From Akkermansia massiliensis (GTDB lineage Bacteria > Verrucomicrobiota > Verrucomicrobiia > Verrucomicrobiales > Akkermansiaceae): a DNA stretch of 64,000 nt. A program made the translations under genes and the position numbers. The stretch covers positions 1,860,001-1,924,000 of the forward strand of contig NZ_CP072036.1 in NCBI RefSeq assembly GCF_018847375.1. Direction: 5' to 3'. Below the pieces are notes generated by a model, which ran no database searches, was not told the DNA's origin, and saw nothing but the letters and a program-made list of their open reading frames with translations. Numbering within the stretch: position 1 is the stretch's first letter; each line of letters opens with the position of its first letter. Below, piece by piece: positions 18,768 to 27,173 of this stretch.

Positions 18768-19283
18768 GTGATTCTGCTGATTGGCGGCGGCACGCATACC
18801 GGAAAAACGCTTGCGGCGCAGCGGGCGCTTGAAAAATATTCCTATCCCTATTTATCCATTGACCATTTAAAGATGGGGTTGATACGCAGCGGAATATGTC
18901 CCCTTGCACCTGAAAGCCCAGATGAAGAGCTCACCCCCTTCCTTTGGAGCGTTATCAGGGAAATTGTAAAAACCGCCATGGAAAACGGGCAGAATCTGGT
19001 GGTGGAAGGGTGCTACATCCCCTTTGACTGGAAGAAGGATTTTACACCGGCCTGCCGGGAGCAGATCCGGTATGTTTGCCTGATTTTTTCAGAGAATTAT
19101 ATTCAAAGGCATTACCATGACATCATGGACCATGCAAACGCGATTGAGCAGCGCATGGATGAGGCGTCCTGCACACGGGAGAGCCTGCTGCGTGAAAACA
19201 GGGACAACCTTGAGAAATGCAGGCAGCATGGGTGTGACTATCTGTTGATTGAGGAGTCCTACAACGTGGATATCGTGTTGTAA
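18768..19283 (+). CDS. Small P-loop kinase-like ATP-binding protein
   Basis: 171 residues. GTG start at 18768, supported by the strong GGGGGAGGG at 18752-18760. The Walker A motif GGGTHTGKT begins at residue 6, followed by a DHLKMGLIRSG element like the lid/acceptor of small-molecule kinases and a possible Walker B in QNLVVEGCYIPFDW. This matches the adenylate-kinase/2-phosphoglycerate-kinase-like and zeta-toxin-like AAA_33 superfamily of small kinases. The phosphoryl acceptor is unknown. No antitoxin-like partner is seen beside it, so a toxin role is not supported. Confidence 0.65.
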   Translation: MILLIGGGTHTGKTLAAQRALEKYSYPYLSIDHLKMGLIRSGICPLAPESPDEELTPFLWSVIREIVKTAMENGQNLVVEGCYIPFDWKKDFTPACREQIRYVCLIFSENYIQRHYHDIMDHANAIEQRMDEASCTRESLLRENRDNLEKCRQHGCDYLLIEESYNVDIVL

Positions 19284-19523
19284 AAACGGAGGTCTCGTGT
19301 GAGGCCTTTCCGGAGAGAGGCGGCGCTATGCCTGCCTGCGGCTTTCCATAGCGTCAGGCATTGCTCGGGATGGACATTTCACCCGGGCGGAGAAGTTTTC
19401 CGGCAGCGGCTTCCCGGTTTTACAACATGGCCGGAAGGCGGCTTTGCGGGAACGGAATGCTGCGCTTCCACCGTTCCCATGCGGCGGCAGAGGGAGTGAA
19501 TTCCTGACGTTTTCATTTTACCC

Positions 19524-19551
19524 TTGATCCTTGAAAGGGAAATGCTAGCGT
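19524..19551 (+). promoter_or_regulatory. Candidate promoter of the four-paralogue cluster
   Basis: TTGATC (19524-19529), a 16-base spacer and TAGCGT (19546-19551), ending 23 bases before the ATG at 19575. The -10 resembles those proposed for the TPR gene and the IdeS-like gene. Confidence 0.35.
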
Positions 19552-19574
19552 GAATTACTGTAACAACTGCCCTG

Positions 19575-20420
19575 ATGAAAATCTTTTTCGCAATCCCCGT
19601 TTTTTGCCTGTTTGCGGGCGTTTCCGTGCCGGGTGACGAGGCGCCGGCGGAAAAGGCGGTTTCCGTCATTCTTCTGTCGGCTACAAGTAAAATCCCTTGG
19701 GAGCCCGGAATAAAAAAACCGGAAAGAACGTTCCAGGTCGTGCTGGGTTTTTCCAATCCCGGTCCCGGCAAAATCATAGGGAGCAGAAAGGAGGGCATCC
19801 GCCTGGAGATACGTGATTCCACCGGTGGCGGGAACGTTCCTTCCGATTATGTTGATTTCCTGCATGCCCGCGATCCCGAATTCAGGATGGAAACGGAAGA
19901 TTGGGTTCCCGCTCCGGATGCCCGCTGGGTGAGTGTAAAGGGGAATATGCTGCTGGTGACAGCGGAGAAGGAGGTGACGTCCGAGGGCTGTCTTTTTTCC
20001 ATGGACAAGGAAAAGGAAGAACGCCATGTTGTTCTGAAAGGCGGGAGCCTGATGGATGACGGCCGGCAGGGAGACGCGCAGGCTACTCTGAAAATAACAA
20101 GGTCGCTCAATAAGGATTCCGGAAAAATAAACCTGAACGTGGAGCTGGTTTCGTCACGCATGCTGGGTATTTGCGGAGTGACGCTCATGAAACCGGACGG
20201 TACTCCCGTGATGGGGAAAAATTGGAGCTGGGGCTATTCTTCCGGTTCCGGCGGTTCCCTCTCCTGGGAATGGGATTACAGGCTGGAACCGGAAGAAAAG
20301 GGGGAGATACAGGTCTTGGTGAATTACATGACTGAGCTGAAACGGATTGACGTGCCTGTCGACCTGAAATTCGGTCTGTCCGGAATGGTCCGGGAAACTT
20401 CACGGCAGCGGAAACCATGA
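19575..20420 (+). CDS. Secreted paralogue A1, unknown function
   Basis: 281 residues with a signal peptide (MKIFFAIPVFCLFAGVSVPG). The rest is beta-rich and appears to be two sandwich-like halves. The first half ends near PDARWVSVKGNMLLVT (about 115-130). The second ends with the family tail IDVPVDLKFGLSGMVRE (about 258-274). The same two landmarks recur in the next three genes, so this is the first of four paralogues. It overlaps the next gene by four bases (ATGA). It is most similar to the third gene of the cluster. Exported to periplasm or surface; no lipobox or anchor seen. No known family recognised. Confidence 0.65.
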   Translation: MKIFFAIPVFCLFAGVSVPGDEAPAEKAVSVILLSATSKIPWEPGIKKPERTFQVVLGFSNPGPGKIIGSRKEGIRLEIRDSTGGGNVPSDYVDFLHARDPEFRMETEDWVPAPDARWVSVKGNMLLVTAEKEVTSEGCLFSMDKEKEERHVVLKGGSLMDDGRQGDAQATLKITRSLNKDSGKINLNVELVSSRMLGICGVTLMKPDGTPVMGKNWSWGYSSGSGGSLSWEWDYRLEPEEKGEIQVLVNYMTELKRIDVPVDLKFGLSGMVRETSRQRKP

Positions 20421-21334
20421 AGGCGATACATTGTTTATGGTGCGGCATCGTCTTCTGCCTGCCGGGCTGGCAGCCGTGCCGGGGAGCGGAAGAGGGGAAA
20501 ATGGAGGAAAAAGTGGGAATCGTCTTTAGGGAAGCGGGGTTGAAGCGGGACACGGGGAATGACGGCGGGGAAGGGGTACTGCAATGGAAGTGCAGCGCCG
20601 TTCTTTTCATCCGCGAACCCTGGGGGTTTGGAGAGAGTAGCGTGGTGGAAAACCAGTCTTTGGGAAGGTGGGCAGCGGATGGCAGGGAGCTGGCCCCTGT
20701 GGAATTTCAAACGGCATGGCTGAATGAAAATAGTAGAAAAGGAGTGAGTTTCACGGTAATTGAAGGCACTGCGGCCAATCTGCCCCCTGCCGGCTGTGCC
20801 TGGATCCGGCTGAAGGGATGCCTGAGGGTCCCGGTGGCGCGCACGCTGGAAAGCCCTGTTTACGAACTGCCTTTAAGGCAGGGCGCCGCCGCCTTCATTC
20901 CGCTTCCTGGCATTGAGGAAGAGAACGGCGGGAATGTGAACGATGTGGTGGAACCGGGCGAGCTGCCGGTGGGGAACCTGTATGTGAAAAAATGCGAGCG
21001 GGTGACGGAAGATGGAAAAAAACAGCTCATGCTCAGCATTTGTCTGGACGCGAATAACGCGTTCCGTCCGGAAAAATTCCAGCTTCTTGACGAGAATGGG
21101 AAAGTGCTGGAGTACCAGTCCCTTGACAATTCGGAGATTGATGATGAGTCAACAACCTGGACGGCCGATTTTACGTTTTCCCCTCCGGAAAAAATGAATG
21201 CAGACAAATGCAGGGTCCGGCTGGTTTATAAAACTGCCCTGAAGTATGTTTCCGTTCCTGTAGATGCCAGGTTCGGCATAGGCGGGGAAATACGGGAGGA
21301 GGCGGAAAAGCGGGGAGGAAAGAAAGCAGGCTAG
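20417..21334 (+). CDS. Secreted paralogue B1, unknown function
   Basis: 305 residues with a signal peptide (MKAIHCLWCGIVFCLPGW...). Landmarks shared with the fourth gene: PVARTLESPVYELPL (about 138-152), IPLPGIEEEN, a second domain starting LPVGNLYVKKCERVTEDG, and the tail YVSVPVDARFGIGGEIRE. The C terminus is charged (EEAEKRGGKKAG). The ATG overlaps the stop of A1, so A1 and B1 are probably translationally coupled. Function not recognised; the two-domain sandwich-like layout suggests a structural or ligand-binding envelope protein. Confidence 0.65.
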   Translation: MKAIHCLWCGIVFCLPGWQPCRGAEEGKMEEKVGIVFREAGLKRDTGNDGGEGVLQWKCSAVLFIREPWGFGESSVVENQSLGRWAADGRELAPVEFQTAWLNENSRKGVSFTVIEGTAANLPPAGCAWIRLKGCLRVPVARTLESPVYELPLRQGAAAFIPLPGIEEENGGNVNDVVEPGELPVGNLYVKKCERVTEDGKKQLMLSICLDANNAFRPEKFQLLDENGKVLEYQSLDNSEIDDESTTWTADFTFSPPEKMNADKCRVRLVYKTALKYVSVPVDARFGIGGEIREEAEKRGGKKAG

Positions 21335-21406
21335 CGTTTTGCCGGAACCGGCGCTTCTTCCTTGGCGGCGGTCTCTTTTCATCTTGTGCCGTTCTGCGAA
21401 CGTGTT

Positions 21407-22303
21407 ATGCTGAAAAAGTACCCTTACCCCCTGCCTATGCTTCACTATTGCCTGCCCTGGCTGGCCGCGTTCTGCTGCGCGGCTGTTTCCGGCCCCGCTG
21501 CCGGAAAGGAAAGCCCTGAAGAACCTGCCGTAACCGTTTCCCTGGATGGTTGGAGAACGAACCTCCAGGAGGCCGGGCCGTTTTCAAAAGCCAGCCGGTC
21601 GTTTTCCATGGATTTGAAGGTCAGGGAAACGTCTTCTTCATGGAAGGTGGCTTATGGCGGGGAGTCCGGTTCCGAGCTGGCCCTGACGGATTCCGAAGGA
21701 AGTTCTCCTGCCAAAACGAATTGCCATTACAGTGATTCCCGTTCCTACCAGCAGAGCAACATAGCCGGAACAATTTTTTTAAGTACGCCGTCCTGGCTGC
21801 CTTCGGAAAAAGCCAGGTGGGTGGAAGTCAAAGGGGAGGTTCCCTTGGTGATATATAGCAGCCCCGCCGTTTCAGAGAGCGTGACGCTCAAGATGACGGT
21901 CAAGGATTTCTCCGTTCCTCTGGTGCTCAAGAACGCCGGACTGGACGGCGGGGACGTGAAGGTCAAACTGAAAGGCCATTATGATGAGGGCGGAGACGAC
22001 ACGAAGGGGTATATGCTGAGGGTGGAAGTCCATTCTTCCACTCCGCTTGGCTTTCTGGATTTTGAACTGCATTCCCCGGATGGCGCTCCACTGGTGACGG
22101 AAAATTACGGTTCCAGCTCCGGACGCTCCCTGAAGAGTTATGACTGGGGCCGGTACTTCCGGATGCAGGGGAAGAAGCAGGAGGAACTGAAGGTGGCCGT
22201 TCAATATGCGGAGGGATTAAGGAAAATCATGGTGCCCGTCCGTATCCAGTGCGGCCTGTCCGGCGCCGTGGAACAACAGGATACCCCGAACAAGGAGAAC
22301 TAG
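21407..22303 (+). CDS. Secreted paralogue A2, unknown function
   Basis: 298 residues from ATG 21407; 21362 and 21437 are alternative in-frame starts, and 21407 or 21437 leaves a sensible signal peptide (LHYCLPWLAAFCCAAVSG). It shares with A1 the landmarks ARWVEVKGEVPLVIY (mid-protein) and LRKIMVPVRIQCGLSGAVE at the end. Its second half, GYMLRVEVHSSTPLGFLDF, aligns by eye with the corresponding part of A1. It is followed within two bases by the start region of B2, with AAGGAG at 22292-22297 inside its last codons. Confidence 0.62.
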   Translation: MLKKYPYPLPMLHYCLPWLAAFCCAAVSGPAAGKESPEEPAVTVSLDGWRTNLQEAGPFSKASRSFSMDLKVRETSSSWKVAYGGESGSELALTDSEGSSPAKTNCHYSDSRSYQQSNIAGTIFLSTPSWLPSEKARWVEVKGEVPLVIYSSPAVSESVTLKMTVKDFSVPLVLKNAGLDGGDVKVKLKGHYDEGGDDTKGYMLRVEVHSSTPLGFLDFELHSPDGAPLVTENYGSSSGRSLKSYDWGRYFRMQGKKQEELKVAVQYAEGLRKIMVPVRIQCGLSGAVEQQDTPNKEN

Positions 22304-22323
22304 GATGAACAGGCAGAGCATTA

Positions 22324-23211
22324 TTGTTGCCCGGTTTTTTGCTGTGCGCCGCTGCGGCTTTGGGAGCGGCGGCGTGGGGCGGCGGCAAGCCGGAGGAAAA
22401 AAATCCGGTGAAGGTCGTTTTTGTTTCCGTCGGCATGGAAAAAAACAGCATGTGGATTAACGGAGCGCCCCAGGAATCCCCTCTGCAGCTGAAGTTCGGA
22501 GTAAATTTCAGCGTCAAGTCCCCCTTGGGCTTTGGATCGCGATACGATGACGGTATCCAGTATCTGGAGGCGACCGATTCCACCGGCAGGAAGCTGGCCC
22601 CGGCAGAGTTTAGGATGGGCAGCATGTACCCGCGGAGTGAAGGCGGAATAGTACAGGCAACCGTCAATGGAGTTGCCGGAGAACTGCCTTCTCCGGACGC
22701 TTCCTGGGTACGGCTGAAAGGGGTGTTCCGCGTTCCCGTCTCCCGTTCCGTGGAGAGCCCTGTTTACGAATTTCCCCTGGCAGAAGAGGCGGAAGAGCAT
22801 GTGCCGCTGCCGGGAGCCAATGACCGGGAGGAAGCGGGCGGCGGAGACATCGTCCTGTCTGAAAGCGTGCCTACAGGCAGGCTTTTCCTGAAAGAGTGCA
22901 GTACGTTTGAAAGGAACGGAAAAAAGATGAGGAAAATGATTCTGGGGCTGGGGGTGGAAAGCTCCTTCGACCTGGACCGTTTTGAAATTCTCAATGAGAA
23001 GGACGAAGTTCTGGAAACCGAATCCCGTGGCGGGGGGAGCAGCATGAACTCCTCCTACCGTGAATGGACAAGGCGCCTGCAGTTTGAAGAGCCGGAGAAT
23101 ATGCAAAAACTCAGGTTCCGGATGATTTACAAGGTTCCTGTGGAGCCGGTCTCCGTCCCCGTGGACGTCAAGCTGGGCATGAGGGGGGAGATCAGGGAGA
23201 AGAAGAAGTAA
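22324..23211 (+). CDS. Secreted paralogue B2, probable start frameshifted at a T6 run
   Basis: The open frame begins at TTG 22324 and gives 295 residues (MLPGFLLCAAAALGAAAWGG...). A better start exists out of frame: ATG 22305, seven bases after AAGGAG. It would encode MNRQSIIVAR and then enter the main frame if the T6 run at 22335-22340 were one T shorter, giving a textbook signal peptide. So the gene is either off by one T, starts at TTG, or is misread. The body matches B1: PVSRSVESPVYEFPL, VPLPGANDRE, a second domain at PTGRLFLKECSTFE, and the tail VSVPVDVKLGMRGEIRE. Confidence 0.6.
   Translation: MLPGFLLCAAAALGAAAWGGGKPEEKNPVKVVFVSVGMEKNSMWINGAPQESPLQLKFGVNFSVKSPLGFGSRYDDGIQYLEATDSTGRKLAPAEFRMGSMYPRSEGGIVQATVNGVAGELPSPDASWVRLKGVFRVPVSRSVESPVYEFPLAEEAEEHVPLPGANDREEAGGGDIVLSESVPTGRLFLKECSTFERNGKKMRKMILGLGVESSFDLDRFEILNEKDEVLETESRGGGSSMNSSYREWTRRLQFEEPENMQKLRFRMIYKVPVEPVSVPVDVKLGMRGEIREKKK
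22335..22340 (+). repeat. T6 run at the frame junction of paralogue B2
   Basis: Six T residues lie where the ATG-22305 frame and the main frame of the gene must join. One T fewer restores a single frame with a signal peptide. Confidence 0.55.
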
Positions 23212-23225
23212 GGCGGTCTTCGCTG

Positions 23226-23248
23226 CCTCCTGCTTCGGCGGCAGGAGG
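23226..23248. terminator. Stem-loop between convergent genes
   Basis: An 8-bp stem (CCTCCTGC with GCAGGAGG) and a 7-base loop between the B2 stop and the convergent glnQ stop. It lacks a T-tract, so terminator activity is uncertain. Confidence 0.4.
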
Positions 23249-23293
23249 GCGCGGGGCAGGTCTCCGGCGGAGAAGTTTCCGGGGCTGGCCGCG

Positions 23294-24043
23294 TCAGAGC
23301 ACCTTGGAGAAGAATTCCTTCAGCCTGGGGTTGGCGGGGTGGTCGATCACCTGGGCGGGAGGCCCTTCTTCCACAATTTTTCCCTTGTCCATGAACAGGA
23401 CGCGGGAGGCCACCTCCCGCGCAAACCCTATTTCATGGGTGACCACCACCATGGTCAGCCCACCCTGCGCCAGGTCCTTCATCAGGGAGAGCACTTCCCC
23501 CACCATTTCCGGATCCAGGGCGGATGTGGGTTCGTCAAACAGGATCACGTCCGGATTCATGACCAGGGCGCGCACGATGGCGATGCGCTGCTTCTGTCCC
23601 CCGGAAAGCTGGAGGGGATAGGAGTTCCTCTTGTCGTACAGCCCGATGCGCCGGAGCAGGGTTTCCGCCTGGGCCACGGCCTCCTTCCTGGTGGAGCGTC
23701 CCGTTTTGACCGGGGCGATCGTGATGTTTTCCAGGATGGTCAGGTGCGGGAAAAGGTTGAAGTGCTGGAAGACCATGCCTACGTGCCGGCGGAACTGGTT
23801 GACGTCCGTGCGGGGGGAGGTGACCAGCTCCCCCTTGAAGAGGATTTCCCCGGAGGTGGGTTCCTCCAGCAGGTTCAGGCAGCGCAGGAAGGTGCTTTTC
23901 CCGGAGCCGGACGGCCCTACGATGAAGACCACTTCCCCCCGGTCAATCTGCGTGGTGACGTCATTGACCGCAGGCACGGAGTTGAATTCCTTCACCAGGC
24001 GGCTGATCTGGAACATGGGGGTGTTTCCGGGCTGTTCATTCAT
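23294..24043 (-). CDS. glnQ: Polar amino-acid ABC transporter ATP-binding protein
   Basis: 249 residues; the family match begins at [14 protein letters not shown], so the first nine residues may not be translated. Walker A is GPSGSGKST (near residue 39), the signature is [15 protein letters not shown], Walker B is [14 protein letters not shown], and the switch His lies in VVTHEIGF. This is the GlnQ/ArtP/HisP class that powers uptake of polar amino acids at the inner membrane. It overlaps the upstream permease fusion by eight bases, so the two form an operon that encodes a complete importer in two polypeptides. Confidence 0.93.
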   Translation of the reverse strand: MNEQPGNTPMFQISRLVKEFNSVPAVNDVTTQIDRGEVVFIVGPSGSGKSTFLRCLNLLEEPTSGEILFKGELVTSPRTDVNQFRRHVGMVFQHFNLFPHLTILENITIAPVKTGRSTRKEAVAQAETLLRRIGLYDKRNSYPLQLSGGQKQRIAIVRALVMNPDVILFDEPTSALDPEMVGEVLSLMKDLAQGGLTMVVVTHEIGFAREVASRVLFMDKGKIVEEGPPAQVIDHPANPRLKEFFSKVL

Positions 24044-25520
24044 TGTTTTTCAGTCTCCTTTCCAGTTTGCCGAGCAGCCAGCTGAACAGCATGACCACGG
24101 AGAGGTAAATCAGGGCTACGGCCGTCAGGGGCATGAAGGCGGTGTAAGTCTGGCTCCGGATGATGTCGCCGCCCTTGGTCAGGTCCTGAAGGGCAATGTA
24201 GCCGGAGACGCTGGTCTCCTTCAGCAGCACGATGAATTCGTTCCCCAGCGCGGGCAGCACGTTTTTAAAGGCCTGGGGCAGGATGATGAAAATCATGGTC
24301 TGGGCGTATCCCAGGCCCAGGCTGCGGCCGGCTTCAAACTGCCCCTTGTCAATGGCCATGATGCCGCCGCGGATGATTTCCGCCACGTAGGCGCCGGAGT
24401 TGAAGCCGAAGGCCACCACGGCCACCAGCACCTTGCTGACGTCCACGGTACCGAAGATCACAAAGTAGATAATGAGCAGTTGCACGACCACGGGCGTGCC
24501 GCGGATCACCGTCAGGTACAGTTTGCAGAGGGCGTTCAGGAAGCGGAAATTGCCCGTCTTGTCATGCGTGGCGCGGATGACGGCTACCACAAAGCCCATC
24601 AGGATGCCCAGCAGGACGGAGAAAAAGGAGACCTCCACCGTGACCAGGAAGCCGTTGGCCAGGTATTTCCAGCGGCCTTCCTGCATGAAGTTGACGTCAA
24701 AGGAGTCCTTCAGGTCCAGCCACATGTTTTCCAGCCAGTTCCCCCCGGCGGCGTGTTTTCCGGCTCCCGCGGCGGACTTGACCTGCATGGCCGCGTACGC
24801 GGTCCTTATTTCCTCCAGCCTGCCGGAGGCTTTCAGGTCCGCAATGGCGCTGTTGATGTCCTGGAGAAGTTCCGGATTTCCCTTGCGGACGGCAATGGCA
24901 TAGGATTCTGAGGTGAGGGGTTCCGGCAGGATTTCCAGCCGGTCATTGCCTGCCACGTACATTCTGGCCGGGTCCTGATCAATTACGGCCACGTCCACCT
25001 TGCCCGCCGCCACGGCGGCTACGGCCAGCGCCCCGTTGGGGAAGCGTTCCGGCTGCTGGATGTTCCGGGTGACGTAGGTGTCTCCCGTGGCTCCGTGCTG
25101 CACGCCGATTCTCCTGCCGCGGATGTCTTCCCGGCCCCGGATGGGGGAGCCTTTGGGGACGATGATGACCTGCGCGGCTTCCACGTAGGGGATGGAGAAG
25201 TCCACCTTTCCCCTGCGTTCCGGAGTGACCGTGATGCCGGAGGCGGCCACGTCCGCCTTTCCGGAGACCACCGCCGTAATCACGGAGTCAAAGCTCATGT
25301 CTTCAATGACCAGCTCCCTGCCGGTGCGCCGGGCCACCTCCCGCATGATTTCCGGGTCAATGCCCATGATGGCGTTCCCCTCCCGGAATTCGTAGGGCGG
25401 GAAGGTCGCTTCCGTCACCATCAGGATTCTGCCGTTTTCCGCCGCTCCCGCGCCGCAGCATAAGAGGAGCCAGCCCGTCAGCAGGACTCCGAGGTTTTTC
25501 AGGAAGGAAATGGAGGGCAT
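24036..25520 (-). CDS. Fused amino-acid-binding protein and ABC permease
   Basis: 494 residues that combine two usually separate subunits. Residues 1-27 are a signal peptide. Residues ~30-255 are a family 3 solute-binding domain ([39 protein letters not shown]). Residues ~285-494 are a HisM/GlnP-type permease with about five membrane helices ([20 protein letters not shown]) and the EAA-type loop [20 protein letters not shown]. The binding domain would be tethered in the periplasm. Its ATPase partner is the overlapping glnQ gene. Substrate is probably a polar amino acid; which one is not readable. Confidence 0.92.
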   Translation of the reverse strand: MPSISFLKNLGVLLTGWLLLCCGAGAAENGRILMVTEATFPPYEFREGNAIMGIDPEIMREVARRTGRELVIEDMSFDSVITAVVSGKADVAASGITVTPERRGKVDFSIPYVEAAQVIIVPKGSPIRGREDIRGRRIGVQHGATGDTYVTRNIQQPERFPNGALAVAAVAAGKVDVAVIDQDPARMYVAGNDRLEILPEPLTSESYAIAVRKGNPELLQDINSAIADLKASGRLEEIRTAYAAMQVKSAAGAGKHAAGGNWLENMWLDLKDSFDVNFMQEGRWKYLANGFLVTVEVSFFSVLLGILMGFVVAVIRATHDKTGNFRFLNALCKLYLTVIRGTPVVVQLLIIYFVIFGTVDVSKVLVAVVAFGFNSGAYVAEIIRGGIMAIDKGQFEAGRSLGLGYAQTMIFIILPQAFKNVLPALGNEFIVLLKETSVSGYIALQDLTKGGDIIRSQTYTAFMPLTAVALIYLSVVMLFSWLLGKLERRLKNNE

Positions 25521-25558
25521 GGAAGGTAGGAAAAAAACGGTGGAGGCTGAACCGCTGG

Positions 25559-25587
25559 GATATATGATTTACCCGCCCGGAACGCAA
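25559..25587 (-). promoter_or_regulatory. Promoter of the amino-acid ABC operon
   Basis: On the minus strand TTGCGT (plus 25582-25587), a 17-base spacer and TATATC (25559-25564). It predicts a leader of about 32 bases before the start at 25520. Confidence 0.5.
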
Positions 25588-25680
25588 TAAAAAACTGTTT
25601 CTTCCCGGCTCCGGCTTTTTCCGGCCCTGCGGCGGCTGTGCCGGGGAGCGTGGGGACGTTCCCACGGTGCGGGAATGGAT

Positions 25681-26751
25681 TCAGCGGACCAGCCGCAGAA
25701 GGATCCGGCGCAGCCTGTAGGCGATTTTTTTCAGGAAGGTATGGCGGCTGAGTTCCGCGTAGGCCGCCGCGGCGTCATTCCGGCGCATGGCGGAAAGGAA
25801 GGCGTCGTCACGGGCGGGATAGGCTTCCAGCGCGTGGCGCCAGATGGAGCTGGCGTTCAATTTTTCAAGCGCCTGCGGCATGCCGTCCGCCTTCAGTTTT
25901 CCGGAGACGGCCAGGGTTGCCAGAAAGCTGCGCACGTTGTTCAGGAAGGCCCCCAGTTCGCTTTTTTTCCAGTCTTCCCGGTCCGTCAGGGTCAGCTTGA
26001 GGGAATGAAGGCGGAGCATGTCGTCAAAGAGGGAGAGGGACAGGTTCCCGGTCACCCCTCCGAATTTATAGATATACACCTCCTTTGCCAGCACGGCGAT
26101 TCGTTCCGCCCTGGGGAATACCTGAAGGTTGAACAGCTGGTCTTCCGCGTACCTGAGCCCGCTGGGGGAGGGACGGCTGGACAAAAGGAATTCCCTTCTG
26201 TAAAGCTTGATGCACATTTTCCCGTAGGTGTAGAACAGGCCGTGCCTGTCCATGCCGAAGAAGCCGGAATGGTAGGAGGACAGGAATTCCTCCCTTTCCA
26301 CCACCCGGCTGTGCGGGATATGCCCGTCCTTCCTGCGGAAGAGGCCGAAGCGGTCCAGATGGCGGACGTAGTCTCCGATGACGACGTCCGCCCGTTCCCG
26401 GACGGCCATTTGAGCCATGGCTTCCACGCTGTCCGGAAAAATGGCGTCGTCCCCGTCCACGAACATCACATACTCTCCCGCGGCCATGTCCATGCCGGCG
26501 TAGCGCGCGGCGTCCACCCCCGCGTTCTCCCGGGTGATGACCCGGATGTTCTGATGCCGCGCCGCATAGGCGTTCAGGATGTGCGCCGTGCGGTCCGTGG
26601 AACCGTCATTGACCAGGATGATTTCCAGCGGTGACCAGGTCTGGCGCAGCAGGCTGTCCAGGCAGGAGGAAACGCACGTTTCCAGGTTGTACACGGGAAC
26701 GATAATGCTGACGAGGGGAGCCTCCGGAATGGTTTGAACAGGGTGGTGCAT
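25681..26751 (-). CDS. Family 2 glycosyltransferase, divergent arm of the polysaccharide locus
   Basis: 356 residues from the minus-strand ATG at 26751 (MHHPVQTIPEAPLVSIIVPVYN); a longer frame to 26862 is not needed. GT-A motifs are VSIIVPVYN, VNDGSTD and the metal-binding FVDGDD. The C-terminal part is family-typical and basic (KIAYRLRRILLRLVR), which may touch the membrane. It transfers a sugar from a nucleotide donor to a growing lipid-linked oligosaccharide; donor and acceptor unknown. It is transcribed away from the large plus-strand operon. In the orientation given, the invertible promoter-like element points toward it. Confidence 0.88.
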   Translation of the reverse strand: MHHPVQTIPEAPLVSIIVPVYNLETCVSSCLDSLLRQTWSPLEIILVNDGSTDRTAHILNAYAARHQNIRVITRENAGVDAARYAGMDMAAGEYVMFVDGDDAIFPDSVEAMAQMAVRERADVVIGDYVRHLDRFGLFRRKDGHIPHSRVVEREEFLSSYHSGFFGMDRHGLFYTYGKMCIKLYRREFLLSSRPSPSGLRYAEDQLFNLQVFPRAERIAVLAKEVYIYKFGGVTGNLSLSLFDDMLRLHSLKLTLTDREDWKKSELGAFLNNVRSFLATLAVSGKLKADGMPQALEKLNASSIWRHALEAYPARDDAFLSAMRRNDAAAAYAELSRHTFLKKIAYRLRRILLRLVR

Positions 26752-26973
26752 GGGTGCGGTCGTAAAGGCTCCGCCGCCATGAACAGGATGCCTGCCGGAA
26801 CGGAAGCAGGGGACATGGCCCGGACCGGAGGAAACGATAGGGCATCCGGGCGCGTCAAACAATGCCGAAAAGCTGTTTTCTACATTATCGTATAGTTAGA
26901 GTCATTTGCTATTTTCTTCATATTCAATATATAATGATAAAGGGAAAGAAAAATCGTTTTTTGAGGGCCAAAT

Positions 26974-27002
26974 ATTAAACCGGATTACCAGTCCGCTGTC
27001 AA
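26974..27002 (-). promoter_or_regulatory. Leftward promoter spanning the left inverted repeat
   Basis: On the minus strand a perfect TTGACA (plus 26997-27002, inside the 130-bp segment), a spacer of exactly 17 bases made of the 15-bp repeat plus one base on each side, and TTTAAT (26974-26979, outside the segment; 5 of 6 to consensus). It points toward the glycosyltransferase starting at 26751. Confidence 0.6.
26981..26995. repeat. Left inverted repeat of putative invertible element
   Basis: CGGATTACCAGTCCG, the exact reverse complement of 27126-27140. The two copies bound 130 bp. Confidence 0.8.
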
Positions 27003-27125
27003 TCGAAGATTCTGACAATATAAACTTTAAGGAGTTTCTGGATTTTTATCCCAACGGAAAAGCCGTTTTTCCTCCCCTGCCTAAGAGGCTGAATTTGCCA
27101 GCTTTTCCGGGCCTGTATTTTCAAA

Positions 27126-27140
27126 CGGACTGGTAATCCG
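27126..27140. repeat. Right inverted repeat of putative invertible element
   Basis: CGGACTGGTAATCCG, the exact reverse complement of 26981-26995. It is followed after one base by TAATGT (27142-27147), a possible -10 for the rightward operon. In the orientation given, the base stretch at -35 distance is only TTTCAA. Confidence 0.8.
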
Positions 27141-27173
27141 CTAATGTCCGGCCGCGCCCGTTTTTGCCTTGGC

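Larger units (their letters stand above)
26752..27173. other. Divergent control region of the polysaccharide locus
   Basis: 422 bases, A+T-rich from 26880 to 27060. It contains the 15-bp inverted repeat pair with promoter boxes described separately. A short hairpin (AACGG-AAAAG-CCGTT, then TTTT) sits near 27053-27072, within the inverted segment. A frame of 76 codons (26906-27136) spans both repeats but has no recognisable product. Confidence 0.55.

Noticed and set aside
18768..19283. Zeta-type toxin of a toxin-antitoxin pair
   Set aside because: The P-loop kinase look fits, but no small antitoxin-like gene is adjacent and the family includes many metabolic kinases.
26906..27136. Small gene of 76 codons in the divergent region
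   Set aside because: It crosses both copies of the inverted repeat, has no ribosome site and no recognisable product; the regulatory reading explains the DNA better.
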